From contig NC_080165.1 of NCBI RefSeq assembly GCF_950295315.1, positions 9,636,417 through 9,700,416 on the forward strand: 64,000 bases of DNA, written 5' to 3'. Shown in pieces: positions 44,090-54,576 of this stretch. Each line of letters opens with the position of its first letter. Positions within the stretch are counted from its first letter, which is position 1. This DNA comes from Erinaceus europaeus (lineage: Eukaryota > Chordata > Mammalia > Eulipotyphla > Erinaceidae). A program made the position numbers and the translations under genes. The notes under the pieces are model-generated. The model saw only the letters and a program-made list of their open reading frames with translations. It did no database searches and was not told the origin of the DNA.

Positions 44090-44280
44090 GGGGCCTGGCA
44101 GTGGAGCGCCTGGTAGCAGTCAGGCTACAATGCATAAGGAATGGGTTCAAGTCCACAGTCCTCACCTGGGGAGGTAAAGCTGTGGAGGGGGCTTGTAGCT
44201 GTCTTTTTCCTTCACAATATTCCCCCATCCCTACTGATTTCTCTCTCTAACCAACCAACCAACAAACAAACAAGTATCTT
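44090..44280 (+). mobile_element. tRNA-derived SINE, subtype B
   Basis: 'gggcctggcagtggagcgcc', B-box-like 'gggttcaagtcc', tail (AACC)n/(AAAC)n near 44250-44272. Confidence 0.7.
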
Positions 44281-45177
44281 TTAAAAGTGTGCTGATGCCT
44301 GTTTTAAAGTGTGTAAAGGCGGGTAAAACAGGGGTCCGTCTGTGTGTGGCAATTTTATCTGTTTCCACATCTTGCTGTGTTCAGAAATCTTTCTATTGAA
44401 ATAAACAACTTCGGAATTTGGAAAATGAACTAAGAAACCCTGAAGTTTAAATTTCCAGATATTGTTGATACATGCAACAAATGACAAAGTCTTGTCTTTT
44501 GAAAAAGCAGCTTACTAACTGCAAAGCAGTGAGTTTAAATGTATCAGATTCAGACCCTTTTACTCTAAGCAGACTTATGTGTTGGTGTTTCCGAATCAAA
44601 CCTTTAAAAGATCATGCAGCTCTGCATATTACAAAATGTGTCCCATTTCTTATTAAAAGTGTTAACTGCTGCCTATTATTCCTGACCTTTCACTACAGCC
44701 TTTCCCTCTCTGCTACGATGGTTTATTTTACGTCGTCAACTCTGAATACCATCCGTAAATCCATCATAGGAGAAGAAGATTCTAAAGATTTCAGCACCTC
44801 TGGCTCCAGTCAGCCCTGCATTCAGATCAGCCAGAGAAGACAGCTGCATGTCATATTTCTAAAAATTCAGTTTGGGGGGGGGGTAATAAGTATTTTACTC
44901 ACAACTTTTAGAAACAGCAAGTTTTCCTTAGTCCTAATCTTTCATGATAGTCTGCTTTTCTTCCTTTACCTCAGCAAATGTGAGCAACAGTAACCCTAAT
45001 GTCATTTAAAAGTGTGTGGGTTCTAATAATTCTGCAATCATAGCTTTTGATTATTCCATCTCCATAGGATGGCTCTACTTTATACACTTTGTCCTAGAGA
45101 ATCCAAGAGATTTTTGGTATGCCTGCTTAGAGGTTGTCACAATTTCACTGAATTTATTTTTTGAATGTGGCTTTTAT
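44281..45177. other. Unique-looking sequence with a 173-codon open frame
   Basis: The plus-strand frame 44472-44993 is the longest one outside any recognised repeat. Its predicted product is rich in Leu/Ser/Phe, has no domain or signal I recognise, and is interrupted compositionally by a G8 run at 44874-44882. The middle (about 44700-44850) has a few CpGs and an upstream 'ttcactacag' that could act as a splice acceptor. Possible exon or chance; not called as a gene. Confidence 0.3.
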
Positions 45178-45191
45178 ATGTGATTCCTTTT

Positions 45192-45494
45192 TTTTTTTTT
45201 TTTATAACCACTAGGGTCACCGCTAGGGCTTGGTGCCAGCACTATGAATCCACTGCTCCCAGCAGCCATTGTCCCCTGTGGTTTCTCTTTCCCTTTTCTT
45301 TACTAGATAGAAAAGAGAGAAATTGAGAGAGGGTGGGAAGAAAGAGAGGGAGAGAAAGATAGATACCTACAGACTTGCTTCACTGCTAATGAAGCGGACA
45401 CCTGCAGTGAGGATCTGAGGGGGTGGGTGGGGAAGCTTGAGCCTGGGTCCTTGCACTTGGTAACATGTGCACTTAACCAGGTGGGCAGCCCCCA
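45192..45494 (-). mobile_element. tRNA-derived SINE, long form, antisense, with target duplication
   Basis: atgtgattcctttt is perfect at 45178-45191 and 45495-45508. Poly-T, distal-tail complement, body, and head ending 'accaggtgggcagccccc'. Confidence 0.88.
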
Positions 45495-45508
45495 ATGTGA
45501 TTCCTTTT

Positions 45509-46761
45509 AAAGCACAGATGTTAACAAGTACTTATCCTCTATTTTGTTATAGTCACTGAAGAGTCTCGTTTCAATATTTTAATGACCTATAGCATAGTTG
45601 TATTATTATCTTGACTTTAAATTGAAGAGTCCAAGACTTAGAAAAATAATGTCATTTATCCAATATCACACAGCTAAGTCAGTGGCAAGGACAGAAAACA
45701 ATCCTAGCTCTGTCTGATTTTAGAGATCGGGCTTTTGCCCACTTGGAAGACAGGCTAGGTCTGATTCATTTGTATTTTGCTAGCATACCTTATGGTAAGT
45801 AATGAGTCCCGTTAAAATATATGTTGGATACATGGATAAACAAATTGTAAACAAGGTGTTTAAAACCTATGTGTTAGATTATGTTCTTCATAGCTGCCAT
45901 GTCTTGATTTAGCTACTTAACAATTTGCTTGAACCAAACACTCAGAGAAAATGGAAAATCAGAGTGGCTACCGAGTTTCATAAGTTATATGATGTCAAGT
46001 AACACCTAAATCTAAATTACTGGGGACAACAAATCAGAATATAACTCGGAGATGTACTATTTTTAAACCAGCTTACCACAGAAGTCTTATTTACCTCACG
46101 ATGAGCCTTTACAGGGGATATTTTCAGATCACTGATTCCCAGTCATTCATTCAGACTTTCATCTGCTTCTCTCACCCATTCCTATTGGAATTGCTACGAT
46201 ACAGATATAGAAGAAATCAGGAATCAAACAGATCTGTTGGGAAGTCTCCTCCCGACAAAGCATTTTAAAGACTTGGTGTTCATATTTAAGTCATGAGGGG
46301 AAGAGGCAAGAAGGTGAAAAAGAGGACAGAGTCATTCTCTAGTCACACATACTCTAGCATGTTTGGCACTGGGCTTAAACCAAGAACCTCAAGCATGCCG
46401 CTTCTGTGTTCTCCCAAGGAAATCATTTCCTTCAGCCATAGCTAAAGAGCATTTTGAGTAAATTCTCCTAATCTCCTTTGATTGAGATTCCGACATATTT
46501 AAAAGGTAGTGATAGCTCCAGCAACAAGATTTCACTGCAACTAAGACAATTTACATTTAATTGATAGACTACGTTGATCCTTCTCTAGTTTATTATATTA
46601 AATGCACAGTAATATTTTATCTATACTAACTACCTCTAGGAAATATTTATGTCAAAAAATCAGTATTAATTTCTATTTTCTTCCATTATATGATTATAAA
46701 CTTACCAATAGATTAGAAGAGCTTTCTTGATTGTTCTGACTTTCAGAATGCCCTATACCTC
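45509..46761. other. Unique-looking sequence
   Basis: Perhaps a very old antisense SINE trace at 46290-46420 ('ggcactgggcttaaaccaag'). No gene recognised. Confidence 0.4.
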
Positions 46762-46802
46762 ATATATATATGTGTGTGTATATATATATATATATATATA
46801 AT
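46762..46802. repeat. (TA/TG)n microsatellite
   Basis: catatatatatgtgtgtgta followed by (TA)10. Confidence 0.9.
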
Positions 46803-47771
46803 CATAAAACATGCCAAATTTCAAGTGAAATAAAATGCACATAAAATGAGGTTTCCCAAGGAGGACATCTTTGAAACATAATAAAATGAAGGGTAGACTA
46901 AAGCAAGCTGAGTGATTAGGAAGTTATGGCAACATAAACCATAGTCTTAATTTTCAATAAAAGTACCATCAGGGGAAAATTAATGTGAATACTCTTAAGA
47001 TCTTCTCTAGTACAGTGCAGTGTCATAAAGTCAACATTGCTTGGCATATCTTGGGTTCACTTCCAATGCTTGAAAATTGGGTTACCTGGCCCATGGGAGA
47101 AATCATCAGAATGTTTGTCCCACACTGTTCTTATAAGATGAAGGAAGACTTTAATAAATAAACTGAAATTGGAATTTTGTTGGCTAAAATTTTCCTCTCC
47201 CTTCTCATTTGTTCTACAGAGTGTAACCATTTCCCCCCTCAAATAATATAGCTGATAGAAATCAGGCCTGGCCTGTTTCCAGTTGGAAAATTCAGTGTTT
47301 ATCTACTTCAGCCCCCTGGCAAATTCCCCTGGTAAAGAAATAAATTAGCATTTAGCAGTCTCTATTGCTTTGGAAACCACTATGGTTGATGTGTGGAAAA
47401 CTTGAATTACCTTACCTTTGTTTACATTTATTCTCAGTAAAACTAAATTCAAAGCCATAGAGCCCAATCAATGCAAAAAAATTGAATCTTATAGTTCTGA
47501 TTATTTACATCACATGAAATGAACACTCAAGCTGTACGGATGACTACCTAATGAATCCTGAAATTATTGAGAATTATTCTCATTCAATTCCTTTGATCAA
47601 TAAAATTTCATTCAGCTATGAATACAGGTATGGTAGGATATATTATAGACTCTATCATATATGAGAAGGGTTATTGTCATATTAACATATAAAACTAACC
47701 TTCTGGTAAATATATTATCTCTTAGAGAATAGGAGTAAACATTCTAAGATCAGTAAGAAATGCTAATTTAT
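46803..47771. other. Unique-looking AT-rich sequence
   Basis: Nothing recognised. Confidence 0.45.
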
Positions 47772-47782
47772 ACTGCTGTGGA
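47772..47782 (+). repeat. Target duplication, non-LTR fragment left
   Basis: actgctgtgga here; actgctatgga at 48026-48036 (10 of 11 match). Confidence 0.65.
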
Positions 47783-48025
47783 CCTAGCACGTTGATTGGG
47801 CCCTCCTCAATCGCTATCGAACAGGCCATGGCCGGTGTGCCACTATGTTCCATCGCTGGGGAGCCAGAGACGACCCGAACTGCCCCTGCGGCTACAGACA
47901 GACTATGACCCACATAGTCAACAACTTCCACCTCTCCAGATTCAAAGGAGGTCTCGAAACTTTACATCAGGCTCAACCTGATGCTGTTGACTGTCTACGG
48001 AAGAAGGGCAAACGCTAGAAGAAGA
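47783..48025 (+). pseudogene. 5'-truncated Jockey/CR1-like non-LTR retrotransposon, ORF2 C-terminus
   Basis: The frame at 47788-48018 (76 codons, TAG stop) reads LLNRYRTGHGRC, then a W-G, then NCPCGYRQTMTHIV, then SRFKGGLETLH and a basic end. This is the layout at the end of many Jockey/CR1-group reverse transcriptase polyproteins: L-N-R-x-R-T-G-x-G-R, a CxC...H...C zinc knuckle with QTM-x-HI, then F-x-GG-L-x-x-LH. Here the last knuckle residue is Phe (residue 47) instead of Cys, and an upstream TAG sits at 47785. The insert ends in 'ctagaagaaga', like the (GAA)n tails of such elements, and an 11-bp duplication flanks it. It carries about ten CpGs in 240 bp, far more than its flanks. Known families come from invertebrates in my recollection; the exact family is not determined. 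Confidence 0.68.
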
Positions 48026-48036
48026 ACTGCTATGGA

Positions 48037-49155
48037 ATCTTGTAGTAGGATTTGTACAAACTGGAATTTAATGTAGCCTTGATGCAATATGAAAGTCCAT
48101 GACAAAATCAAGTACTCGGGTAATTTGAACTAGCATTCATTATTAAATAAATGACTGTGAGAACACAATTATTAATAAAAAATATTTATCATCAAATATT
48201 TGCTCAAATACCCCCTGCTTTCTACAAACCACAACTGAGGAGGTGACTCCCCAGTTCCATGATTACCTTCTGATCTCTGGGGGAAAACAGTCTGTGGAAG
48301 GAATAAAACAGCTGAGAAATACATTATACACATGCATGACAACACAGAAAACGCAGAAAGACTGCGTCACTTTGAGTTAGTTTCATAAAGTTTCTCCTAA
48401 AGCAACCTATCTCTCTGAAATTTCTCCTAAAGTTGTGGTGGATAACCCCTGTGATTTAGTACACCTTTTGCTTTCTTAGTGCAGGGAACTAGGTTCTGCA
48501 AGATTACGTTGAAGATTTAATATCTCAGCTAGGCAGCTTCAGAATCTCCAAAATGGGGAAGATGAATTATTTAACATTCAGGAAGCACCGACTATGCTTT
48601 CTCCTAAATGCTGAGCTTCCTCCACCAACAGGATTTACTATTGAAGTAGGGTTCTAATCTAAATAAGACCAATATCTTGACAAGTAAACAAGCCCAAAGA
48701 GACTGCTCAGTACAGAGGTGATGTGACTGAGCTTTCTTCACGATGGTGTCTAGGTATCCTAGAAATTCTCCAGAGAATGCCAGTAACCAGCCTAGTGGGC
48801 CAAGTACTCATGACATGGCAAACACTCTCGAAGACTGTGACATGCAATGTAAGGGGTTTACGTTAGTTTCACAGATTTTTTTTTAGGGGGGGGTATTACA
48901 AAAGGGGGAAAGAAGTAGATGAGAATTCTTTCTTGCAGTGTTCACAGGACCAGAGCCGTTCTCAGTGCGGAATCACTCTGCTTCTGAGGAGTGGCATGCG
49001 ACAGAAGACAATAATGTTTAGTTGTCTCAGTTTAGGGAGTAGAGGCCAGCAACACTGTTGAGCATCCTACAATGCACAGAAAAGTCCTTTGCAGCAGAGA
49101 ATTACCAGGCCCAAAGTGTCAGGTGAATGACCAGGCCCAAAGCATCGAGGTGAAG
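48037..49155. other. Unique-looking sequence
   Basis: A T8-G8 junction at about 48875-48892; no gene recognised. Confidence 0.42.
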
Positions 49156-49159
49156 AAAT

Positions 49160-49275
49160 CTTGACCTCAGGGCACTGGAGGTGGTATATTGAATAAGCTG
49201 ATCCCTGGCACTGCATATGACAGAGTGATGCTCTGGCTCTCTGCTTTTCTCTCTTTCATTAATAAAATACATAAA
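49160..49275 (+). mobile_element. SINE fragment
   Basis: 'gggcactggaggtggtatat' to a shortened CT-rich body and AATAAAATAC tail, followed by a purine-rich tract to about 49345. Confidence 0.5.
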
Positions 49276-49889
49276 TATTTGTTAAAGAGAGAGAGAGGAG
49301 GAGGAGGAAGGAAATGAAGAAAGGGGAGGGAGGGAGGAATAGAGAGGAGGGGATAAATCTTGAGCAAAAGAGAATTTACACTGAGGTCTCTTGAATACTG
49401 AATACTTGGGGGGTAATCGTACAATTAAATATTAAAGAGAGCTTTACAAGATTCTAACAAGCCTTCTTTGGCCAGTGGTCAGAAATAAAATAATTCCCAT
49501 TGTTTGTTTATTAAGGGAAAAATGTATGTTTGCCAGCCAGTGCATTATCCCAAATACTCTCCCTAAGTTTCTCCGGTGAATGTACATTTTTGCTTTTGGA
49601 AAAACAAAAAACTAAAACAAACAAACAAACAAAAACCCAACTAACTCAAATATCACTTCACCTAAAGGCCTTGGGGAAGAATCACAGTGATCTAGCATTC
49701 TACTGATCTCCTTTCTGTGACAAGGAGTCCTATAGCCCACTCTAGGTATTTACTGTCTTATATACTCACTGCACATAGGTGACTCGCCAACAAAACTGTC
49801 CACTCTTGGCCAGTAAAGAGTGTTGTACACTTATTTCATTAGGACCTCATTCATAGTCAGAACTCCATCAAAATATTTACTCAGAAGAT
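49276..49889. other. Unique-looking sequence
   Basis: Purine-rich at its start and (AAAC)n near 49605-49635. Nothing else recognised. Confidence 0.4.
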
Positions 49890-50065
49890 CTGCTGGTCTC
49901 TATCCTTCTTTGTTCCTGTCTATCTCCCTCTCCTCACAGTCTCCCCCGCCTATCTCAATTTCTCTCTATTCTAGCCAATAAAATGTCTGTCAGGAGCAGT
50001 GGATTCATAATGGCAGTATGGAGTCCCAGTAATAGCCCTGGAGGCAAAATAAATAAATAGTAAAT
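49890..50065 (+). mobile_element. SINE 3' half with distal tail
   Basis: CT-rich body, 'ccaataaaatgtctgtcagg', then 'agcagtggattcataatgg' to 'ccctggaggcaaaataaata'. The tRNA-like head is missing. Confidence 0.7.
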
Positions 50066-50284
50066 TAATAAAACAGAAAGAGTTGTCATTTCCCTTCCCC
50101 AAGTATAAATCCGGGGAAGGAAAAAAATCATTTTTGAGATGCTATCACATATATTTCTGTTTATAATGGTCCTAATCTAAAAAGTGCAGATGTAAACTTT
50201 CATTTCTAAAGTTTGTAAAAACTACTTACCACCAATCTATATATAAATATTGACAGATAGTTATAGAAATAATAGTCAACCCAT
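50066..50284. other. Unique-looking sequence
   Basis: Nothing recognised. Confidence 0.4.
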
Positions 50285-50430
50285 ATCTGTGATCTTGGGA
50301 GAATTAATGCAACTTCCAATGGAGGGAATGGGGACACAGAACTCTGGTGGTGGGAATGGTGTGTAATTATGCTACTGTTATCTTTTAATTTTATAAGTAA
50401 ACATTAAATAACTAATAAAAAATGAAATAC
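50285..50430 (+). mobile_element. L1 3'-UTR end, 5'-truncated
   Basis: 'acttccaatggagggaatgg', 'ctctggtggtgggaatggtg' and an A-rich end; last ~145 bp of the family at 36636-38710. Confidence 0.68.
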
Positions 50431-50845
50431 TAATTCAAAATGCAGGAAAAAAAACATTAGGTGTACCACCATGAGTTACTAGAAAAAGCTGAGGAGTTGT
50501 TTAGGGTCATTCTATGTTGTTAACAGAAGACAGAATAATGGGATATCATAATAAAGAGAAATCGTTTTATAATAGAGAAGTGTCATGATATGAGTAAGGT
50601 TTATTGGGACTTTAGAGGAATATTCCATGAAAAATGGCAGAAATTCAGTCAATTAAGTGAGGATCCCATAAATTGAACTTAATAAAACTGCCTAAATTGC
50701 TTCTGAGAAAAATGCTACAGGGAATTTACTTCCATTAGTTCTAGGAGAGGAAGAATTTGATGATCCCATGAATCCTCTTCCATTTCTAATTTTGAGTTTC
50801 TATGGAAAACATTGTGAGTCACTTCCGAGATATTTTGTGCATCCA
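50431..50845. other. Unique-looking sequence
   Basis: Nothing recognised apart from 'ggtgtaccaccatgagttac' near 50460, maybe a subtype C SINE trace. Confidence 0.4.
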
Positions 50846-50849
50846 AACA

Positions 50850-51340
50850 AAAGACTGAGGTCCTTGTGTGCTCAACTTGTGCTCAGTGGTTTGTGAGGAG
50901 GAGTGTACATGTTCAAGTGACCAGACTGGCTCTCCTTCACTCGTGGACACTGACAAGTCATCTCACCAGCTGGGCATCAGTTCCTCACGATAGAACAGCA
51001 GCTATGAAGAGGCAGTGCCTCATTAGACTTGAGAGGCGAATGAGTTTCTGAATGTTGTTTGCAGCAGTGCCTGTTCCTCACGACAGGGCACAGTCATGCA
51101 AAATGACATTTCAGTCAACCAGTGACTGCATATGAGGGTGATGTCTATAAATAGCCTAGGTGCACGGTAAGATCCAAGTCTGCATAATTACGCATTGTGC
51201 CATTCACACAGCAAAGCCACCTGGTGACACAATTCGCAGAACATAACCCTGCCACTAAGTGATGCATGAGTGCACCTGGTCTGTGTCAGCACACACACAG
51301 TCAGGACAGAGAACGGCTCCGTGGATACACTCGAACTAGT
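50850..51340. repeat. Possible ancient mammal-wide repeat
   Basis: 'cagtcaaccagtgactgcat', 'tctataaatagcctaggtg' and 'aagtgatgcatgagtgc' resemble an old dispersed repeat seen across placental mammals, recalled only in outline. The 61-codon frame at 50866-51051 is not supported as a gene. Confidence 0.35.
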
Positions 51341-51955
51341 CTTGCCTCCAAAATAATTGAAGAAAGAGAATCCAAAGCTTGCATTTGAAACAAACAATAA
51401 TAAAAATAAAATTGGAATAATAAAGTAAAATAAAGGTATTTATGTGATCCTATAAGATAATCATATTTACATTTTGCATTTCTGACAACTGAACTCACTG
51501 GGCAATTATATAATGCTACACTTCATTTTGAGAATACAAATAATCCTTATGAAAAAGGAAAAATATACATATATTTAACACAGAGGCCTGGAGTCCTACA
51601 ACCTGTCTGTTAACATTGACTTTCCAAAGCAGACATCAAACATCCTCTATGCCGTAAAGATGCAAGACCACTTCTGTTGATTTCACTTACTGATTCTGTT
51701 CCAGAACCATTTATTGATGATGTCACCAGGGCTTTATCTCCTTAGGTTTCTTTTTCAGAGAGAGAGAGAGAGAAGTAAATAAAGAGGGAAGAAGACACCA
51801 CTGCACCAAAGCTTCGCCCCCAGTGTGGCGCAAACCAGGCTTCAACATAAATCAAACATGTGATGAAGTAAATGCCTTCCTTCCCTGGTAAGCTCTCTCT
51901 TCAACCTCTGCTTCAGAAAGGTTTTATGTGACTTTGCGTTAAAGCTATAAAATGT
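51341..51955. other. Unique-looking sequence
   Basis: Nothing recognised. Confidence 0.4.
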
Positions 51956-51959
51956 AGAT

Positions 51960-52176
51960 TTGGAACATTGTTGACCAGGTGAAGCCTGTTCCTTGCTGTA
52001 AAGGGGTTCTTGGGATTAATCCCAGGCACCATATGAGTGCACCACTGACAGCACCAAGAAGACCTCCATGAGTCATAGAGCAGTGCGTTGGTCTCTCTCC
52101 CTCTCTCTCTAACTCTCTCTCTCTCTCTCTGTACTTCTTTTTCTCAAAAACAAAACAATACAATAAAATTTGGCTA
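51960..52176 (+). mobile_element. Diverged SINE
   Basis: 'gttgaccaggtgaagcctg', B-box-like 'gggattaatccc', (CT)n body, and tail 'aaacaaaacaatacaataaa' just before the ERV target site. Confidence 0.5.
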
Positions 52177-52182
52177 GGGAGG
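52177..52182 (+). repeat. Target duplication, ERV left
   Basis: gggagg, identical at 54571-54576. Six bases is the usual duplication length for class II (betaretrovirus-like) elements. Confidence 0.85.
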
Positions 52183-52264
52183 TGTTGTATGCTTTACATT
52201 GGGTTCTAGTTCTCCCCCGCCAAGAGAATTAGATCAGTCCAGTTAATTTTGCGGGCCCGCTTGG

Positions 52265-52273
52265 CCCCGCCCC
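52265..52273 (+). promoter_or_regulatory. GC box in the LTR
   Basis: ccccgcccc, an Sp1-type site, in a TATA-less LTR. Duplicated in the 3' LTR near 54229-54237. Confidence 0.55.
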
Positions 52274-52503
52274 AAGGAACCCCGACAGAGGGTTCCTGAG
52301 TTCGAGAGTTTCAGAGTTACAGAGTAAGAGAGGTTTCCACAGTGGAAGAGTTTCAGAGGGTTCCCCAGTATGAGAGTTCCAGAGTTCCAGAGTTGGAGAG
52401 TTCCAGAGTTACAGAGTAAGAGGGAGTGCTGGTGCCGCCGCAAAGAGACAGCAGAGTTCTGTTTGGTGATTAGTTTGTCTTAGTTTATGAATCGTTGTTC
52501 CTG

Positions 52504-52509
52504 AATAAA
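52504..52509 (+). terminator. Polyadenylation signal, 5' LTR
   Basis: AATAAA about 100 bp before the LTR end, where R would end. Confidence 0.7.
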
Positions 52510-52608
52510 GAAATACAGCTTCCCTGCCCAGCCGTTGTCTCCGCGTCTCTGTTCACCACCGCGAAGCTAGACCCGCCAGGCAAGAGCATTCCGAATTTTA
52601 ACAACAAA

Positions 52609-52626
52609 TGGCGCCCACGTGGACCT
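52609..52626 (+). other. Primer binding site, tRNA-Lys type
   Basis: TGGCGCCCACGTGGACCT: matches the tRNA-Lys-1,2 site (TGGCGCCCAACGTGGGGC) except for one deleted A and a changed end. The same family site, better kept, is at 23117-23134 on the other strand. Confidence 0.78.
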
Positions 52627-52789
52627 GACCTGCGCATCTCTCAGATAAGTAAAGACAATTTGGCTACCTATGCACTATAGCCTTCTCTTCTGCTTGTGAA
52701 GAGATCTCCAAAGGCCTCTGCTCTTTCTACACAAGACTGTTTTGCTGTTTCTGGAACATTTATCTCTGGACCACTCTGTGGTTTCCACT

Positions 52790-53401
52790 CGCTCGGGCGA
52801 ACTCAGAACAGCCAGCGGGAAGAGCCAGCGGGTGGGAGGCGAGGCGCGGAGCTGCTGTTTCCACCTGGTTAAACAGCCAGCCAGCCGGCTGCGCCCAGAC
52901 AACCCCGCGCACCGCGCCTGCAGCCCCGCAGCCCGCAGGAGGCTGATGCCAGCACACAAGAGCCCCTGGAGCCCGAGGCCAACGTGCAAGAGCTCGAGGC
53001 CAGCCCACAGGAGCCGGCTCTCCACCGCGTGGCGCAGGGCACTGGACGCGTGATCCCTCCACACTGCTTGGCCACTGCGAGCAGGGCAGCAGACATGGCA
53101 GGGCCATGGGGCAGGGCCGCGGCGGCCTATCATGGCCGCCACCCCTGGGCACCTAGGCCCACACCTTCTACAAAGATGGCCTGCCTGCCCTCTTTCTATA
53201 AATTCTGGAACCATCCCAGGCCTCCCGGAACCCCGGGCTCCCTGCCGAAACTGGGCACACGAGATCTCCAGCCGCCGGTCCGGTCTGAAGGCAAACAAGC
53301 TGGAGTACGCAGAGATTTGTGCAGAGATCGATCGCAACCTACAATTCCTAAAAGTGAAGCTGCGCGGGAAGCCACCTCCGGATGGTGAACCCCCCCCCCC
53401 C
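52790..53401 (+). other. GC-rich, CpG-rich interior block
   Basis: GC content is well above the rest of the window, with dense CpG. Frames are open on both strands for 243 codons (minus, 52675-53406), 134 codons (plus, 52984-53388) and 92 codons (plus, 53132-53410). High GC makes such frames likely by chance. None resembles a retroviral protein. The plus frame starting at 53132 ends with a Pro-rich tail encoded by the C12 run (53390-53401). Could be a captured host CpG-island or exon, or a structured packaging leader. Confidence 0.6.
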
Positions 53402-53663
53402 AACAACTAAGACAGTATAGATTTAAATTTGTGTTTAAAATGACATGTCTTCGTAACAAAGGTTTCTCTCCTTGTGTATTAATGACCATGTTTATGAGTA
53501 TGTTTAAAGTTTGGTAAACAGTAGCTTTAAGGCTAAATTCTTACTAATCAAAGTTAAATGAAAAAGGTTTTCAATGTAACTCTCATAAAGATAAAATTAA
53601 CTTACATTTAAAGTCTAAGGTAAAAATTAGTTAACAATCAATATATTTTAACTAAGTTGGTCT

Positions 53664-53754
53664 AAACAAAAGGTTAAATAGACTTGTTGATGTGTAAAAC
53701 TCTCCATTACCTTCTCTATTAGAAATGGTAGATCGCACAATGGCTATGCTAATT
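53664..53754 (+). repeat. Internal direct repeat of the ERV, copy 1
   Basis: About 91 bp starting 'aaacaaaaggttaaa' and including 'ccttctctattagaaa'. Paired with 53819-53909 at a 155-bp offset, with roughly 80% identity by eye. Confidence 0.75.
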
Positions 53755-53818
53755 ATTCTCATGCCTGAGGTTTCCTCTCTGGCCCACACCTAGGATGTGT
53801 CTCCATCTTGAATGGGTG

Positions 53819-53909
53819 TAACAAAAGGTTAAAAGACATTGTTGATATGTAAAAGTCTCAAATTCCTTCTCTATTAGAAACGTTGGATCGTGCAGTAGAT
53901 ATGCTAATA
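53819..53909 (+). repeat. Internal direct repeat of the ERV, copy 2
   Basis: Second copy, ending 'gtagatatgctaataa'. Confidence 0.75.
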
Positions 53910-54127
53910 ACAAGTTTTGTTTCATAGTAAGTAAATTGCAGCCAGCTGCCTTTGGGACTCTAGGCCGTTCCCCACCCCCATGCAAATGCCCGTCGAGGCA
54001 AGTAGCCCCCCAGAGGCAAGAAATGTTTTTTTTTTAAGCTGATAAAGTTTAGCCCACAGAGGCAGATATGCCCCCCTCAGGCCTTCCCTTAGCAGCACAC
54101 TGGTTCGTGACAGTATAGTCATTTAGT

Positions 54128-54145
54128 AAAAAAGAAAAGGGGGAA
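54128..54145 (+). other. Polypurine tract
   Basis: aaaaaagaaaagggggaa-type purine run immediately 5' of the 3' LTR, the plus-strand primer site. Confidence 0.85.
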
Positions 54146-54146
54146 T

Positions 54147-54570
54147 TGTTGTATGCTTTACATTGGGTTCTAGTTCTCCCCCGCCAAGAGAATTAGATCA
54201 GTCCAGTTAATTTTGCGGGCCCGCTTGGCCCCGCCCCAAGGAACCCCGACAGAGGGTTCTTGAGTTCGAGAGTTTCAGAGTTACAGAGTAAGAGAGAGTT
54301 CCACAGTGGAAGAGTTTCAGAGGGTTCCCCAGTATGAGAGTTCCAGAGTTCCAGAGTTGGAGAGTTCCAGAGTTACAGAGTAAGAGGGAGTGCTGGTGCC
54401 GCCGCAAAGAGACAGCAGAGTTCTGTTTGGTGATTAGTTTGTCTTAGTTTATAAATCGTTGTTCCTGAATAAAGAAATACAGCTTCCCTGCCCAGCCGTT
54501 GTCTCCGCGTCTCTGTTCACCACCGCGAAGCTAGACCCGCCAGGCAAGAGCATTCCGAATTTTAACAACA
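54147..54570 (+). mobile_element. 3' LTR
   Basis: Same length as the 5' LTR. Differences by eye: C/T in 'ggttcctgag', two adjacent-region changes in 'agagaggtttcc' against 'agagagagttcc', and G/A in 'tttatgaatcg'. Confidence 0.93.
54468..54473 (+). terminator. Polyadenylation signal, 3' LTR
   Basis: AATAAA in the conserved position; the site that would end the element's transcript. Confidence 0.75.
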
Positions 54571-54576
54571 GGGAGG

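Larger units (their letters stand above)
52183..52606 (+). mobile_element. 5' LTR
   Basis: TG...CA ends. The U3 is very short and holds a GC box (52265-52273). A run of roughly 10-bp AGAGTTYC-type units spans 52300-52420. AATAAA is at 52504-52509. No TATA box found. Confidence 0.93.
52183..54570 (+). mobile_element. Complete non-autonomous class II LTR retrotransposon
   Basis: Two 424-bp LTRs (TGTTGTATGC...TTTTAACAACA) flank a 1,540-bp interior. Between them are a tRNA-Lys-type primer binding site two bases after the 5' LTR and a polypurine tract just before the 3' LTR. The LTRs differ at only four positions by eye. The interior is too short for gag-pol-env and no frame shows capsid, protease, reverse transcriptase or integrase motifs. 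Instead it has a GC-rich block (about 52790-53400), a C12 run and an AT-rich 3' part. It therefore depends on an autonomous relative, in the way ETn depends on MusD in mouse. Insertion was into SINE-derived DNA. Confidence 0.9.

Noticed and set aside
52300..52420. Heat-shock-element array in the LTR (repeated TTCCAGAG)
   Set aside because: The units lack the alternating nGAAn/nTTCn spacing of 5 bases that a heat-shock element needs.
52675..53406. 243-codon minus-strand frame inside the LTR element
   Set aside because: GC-rich DNA is open in several frames on both strands here. The frame is antisense to the element's transcription and shows no domain.
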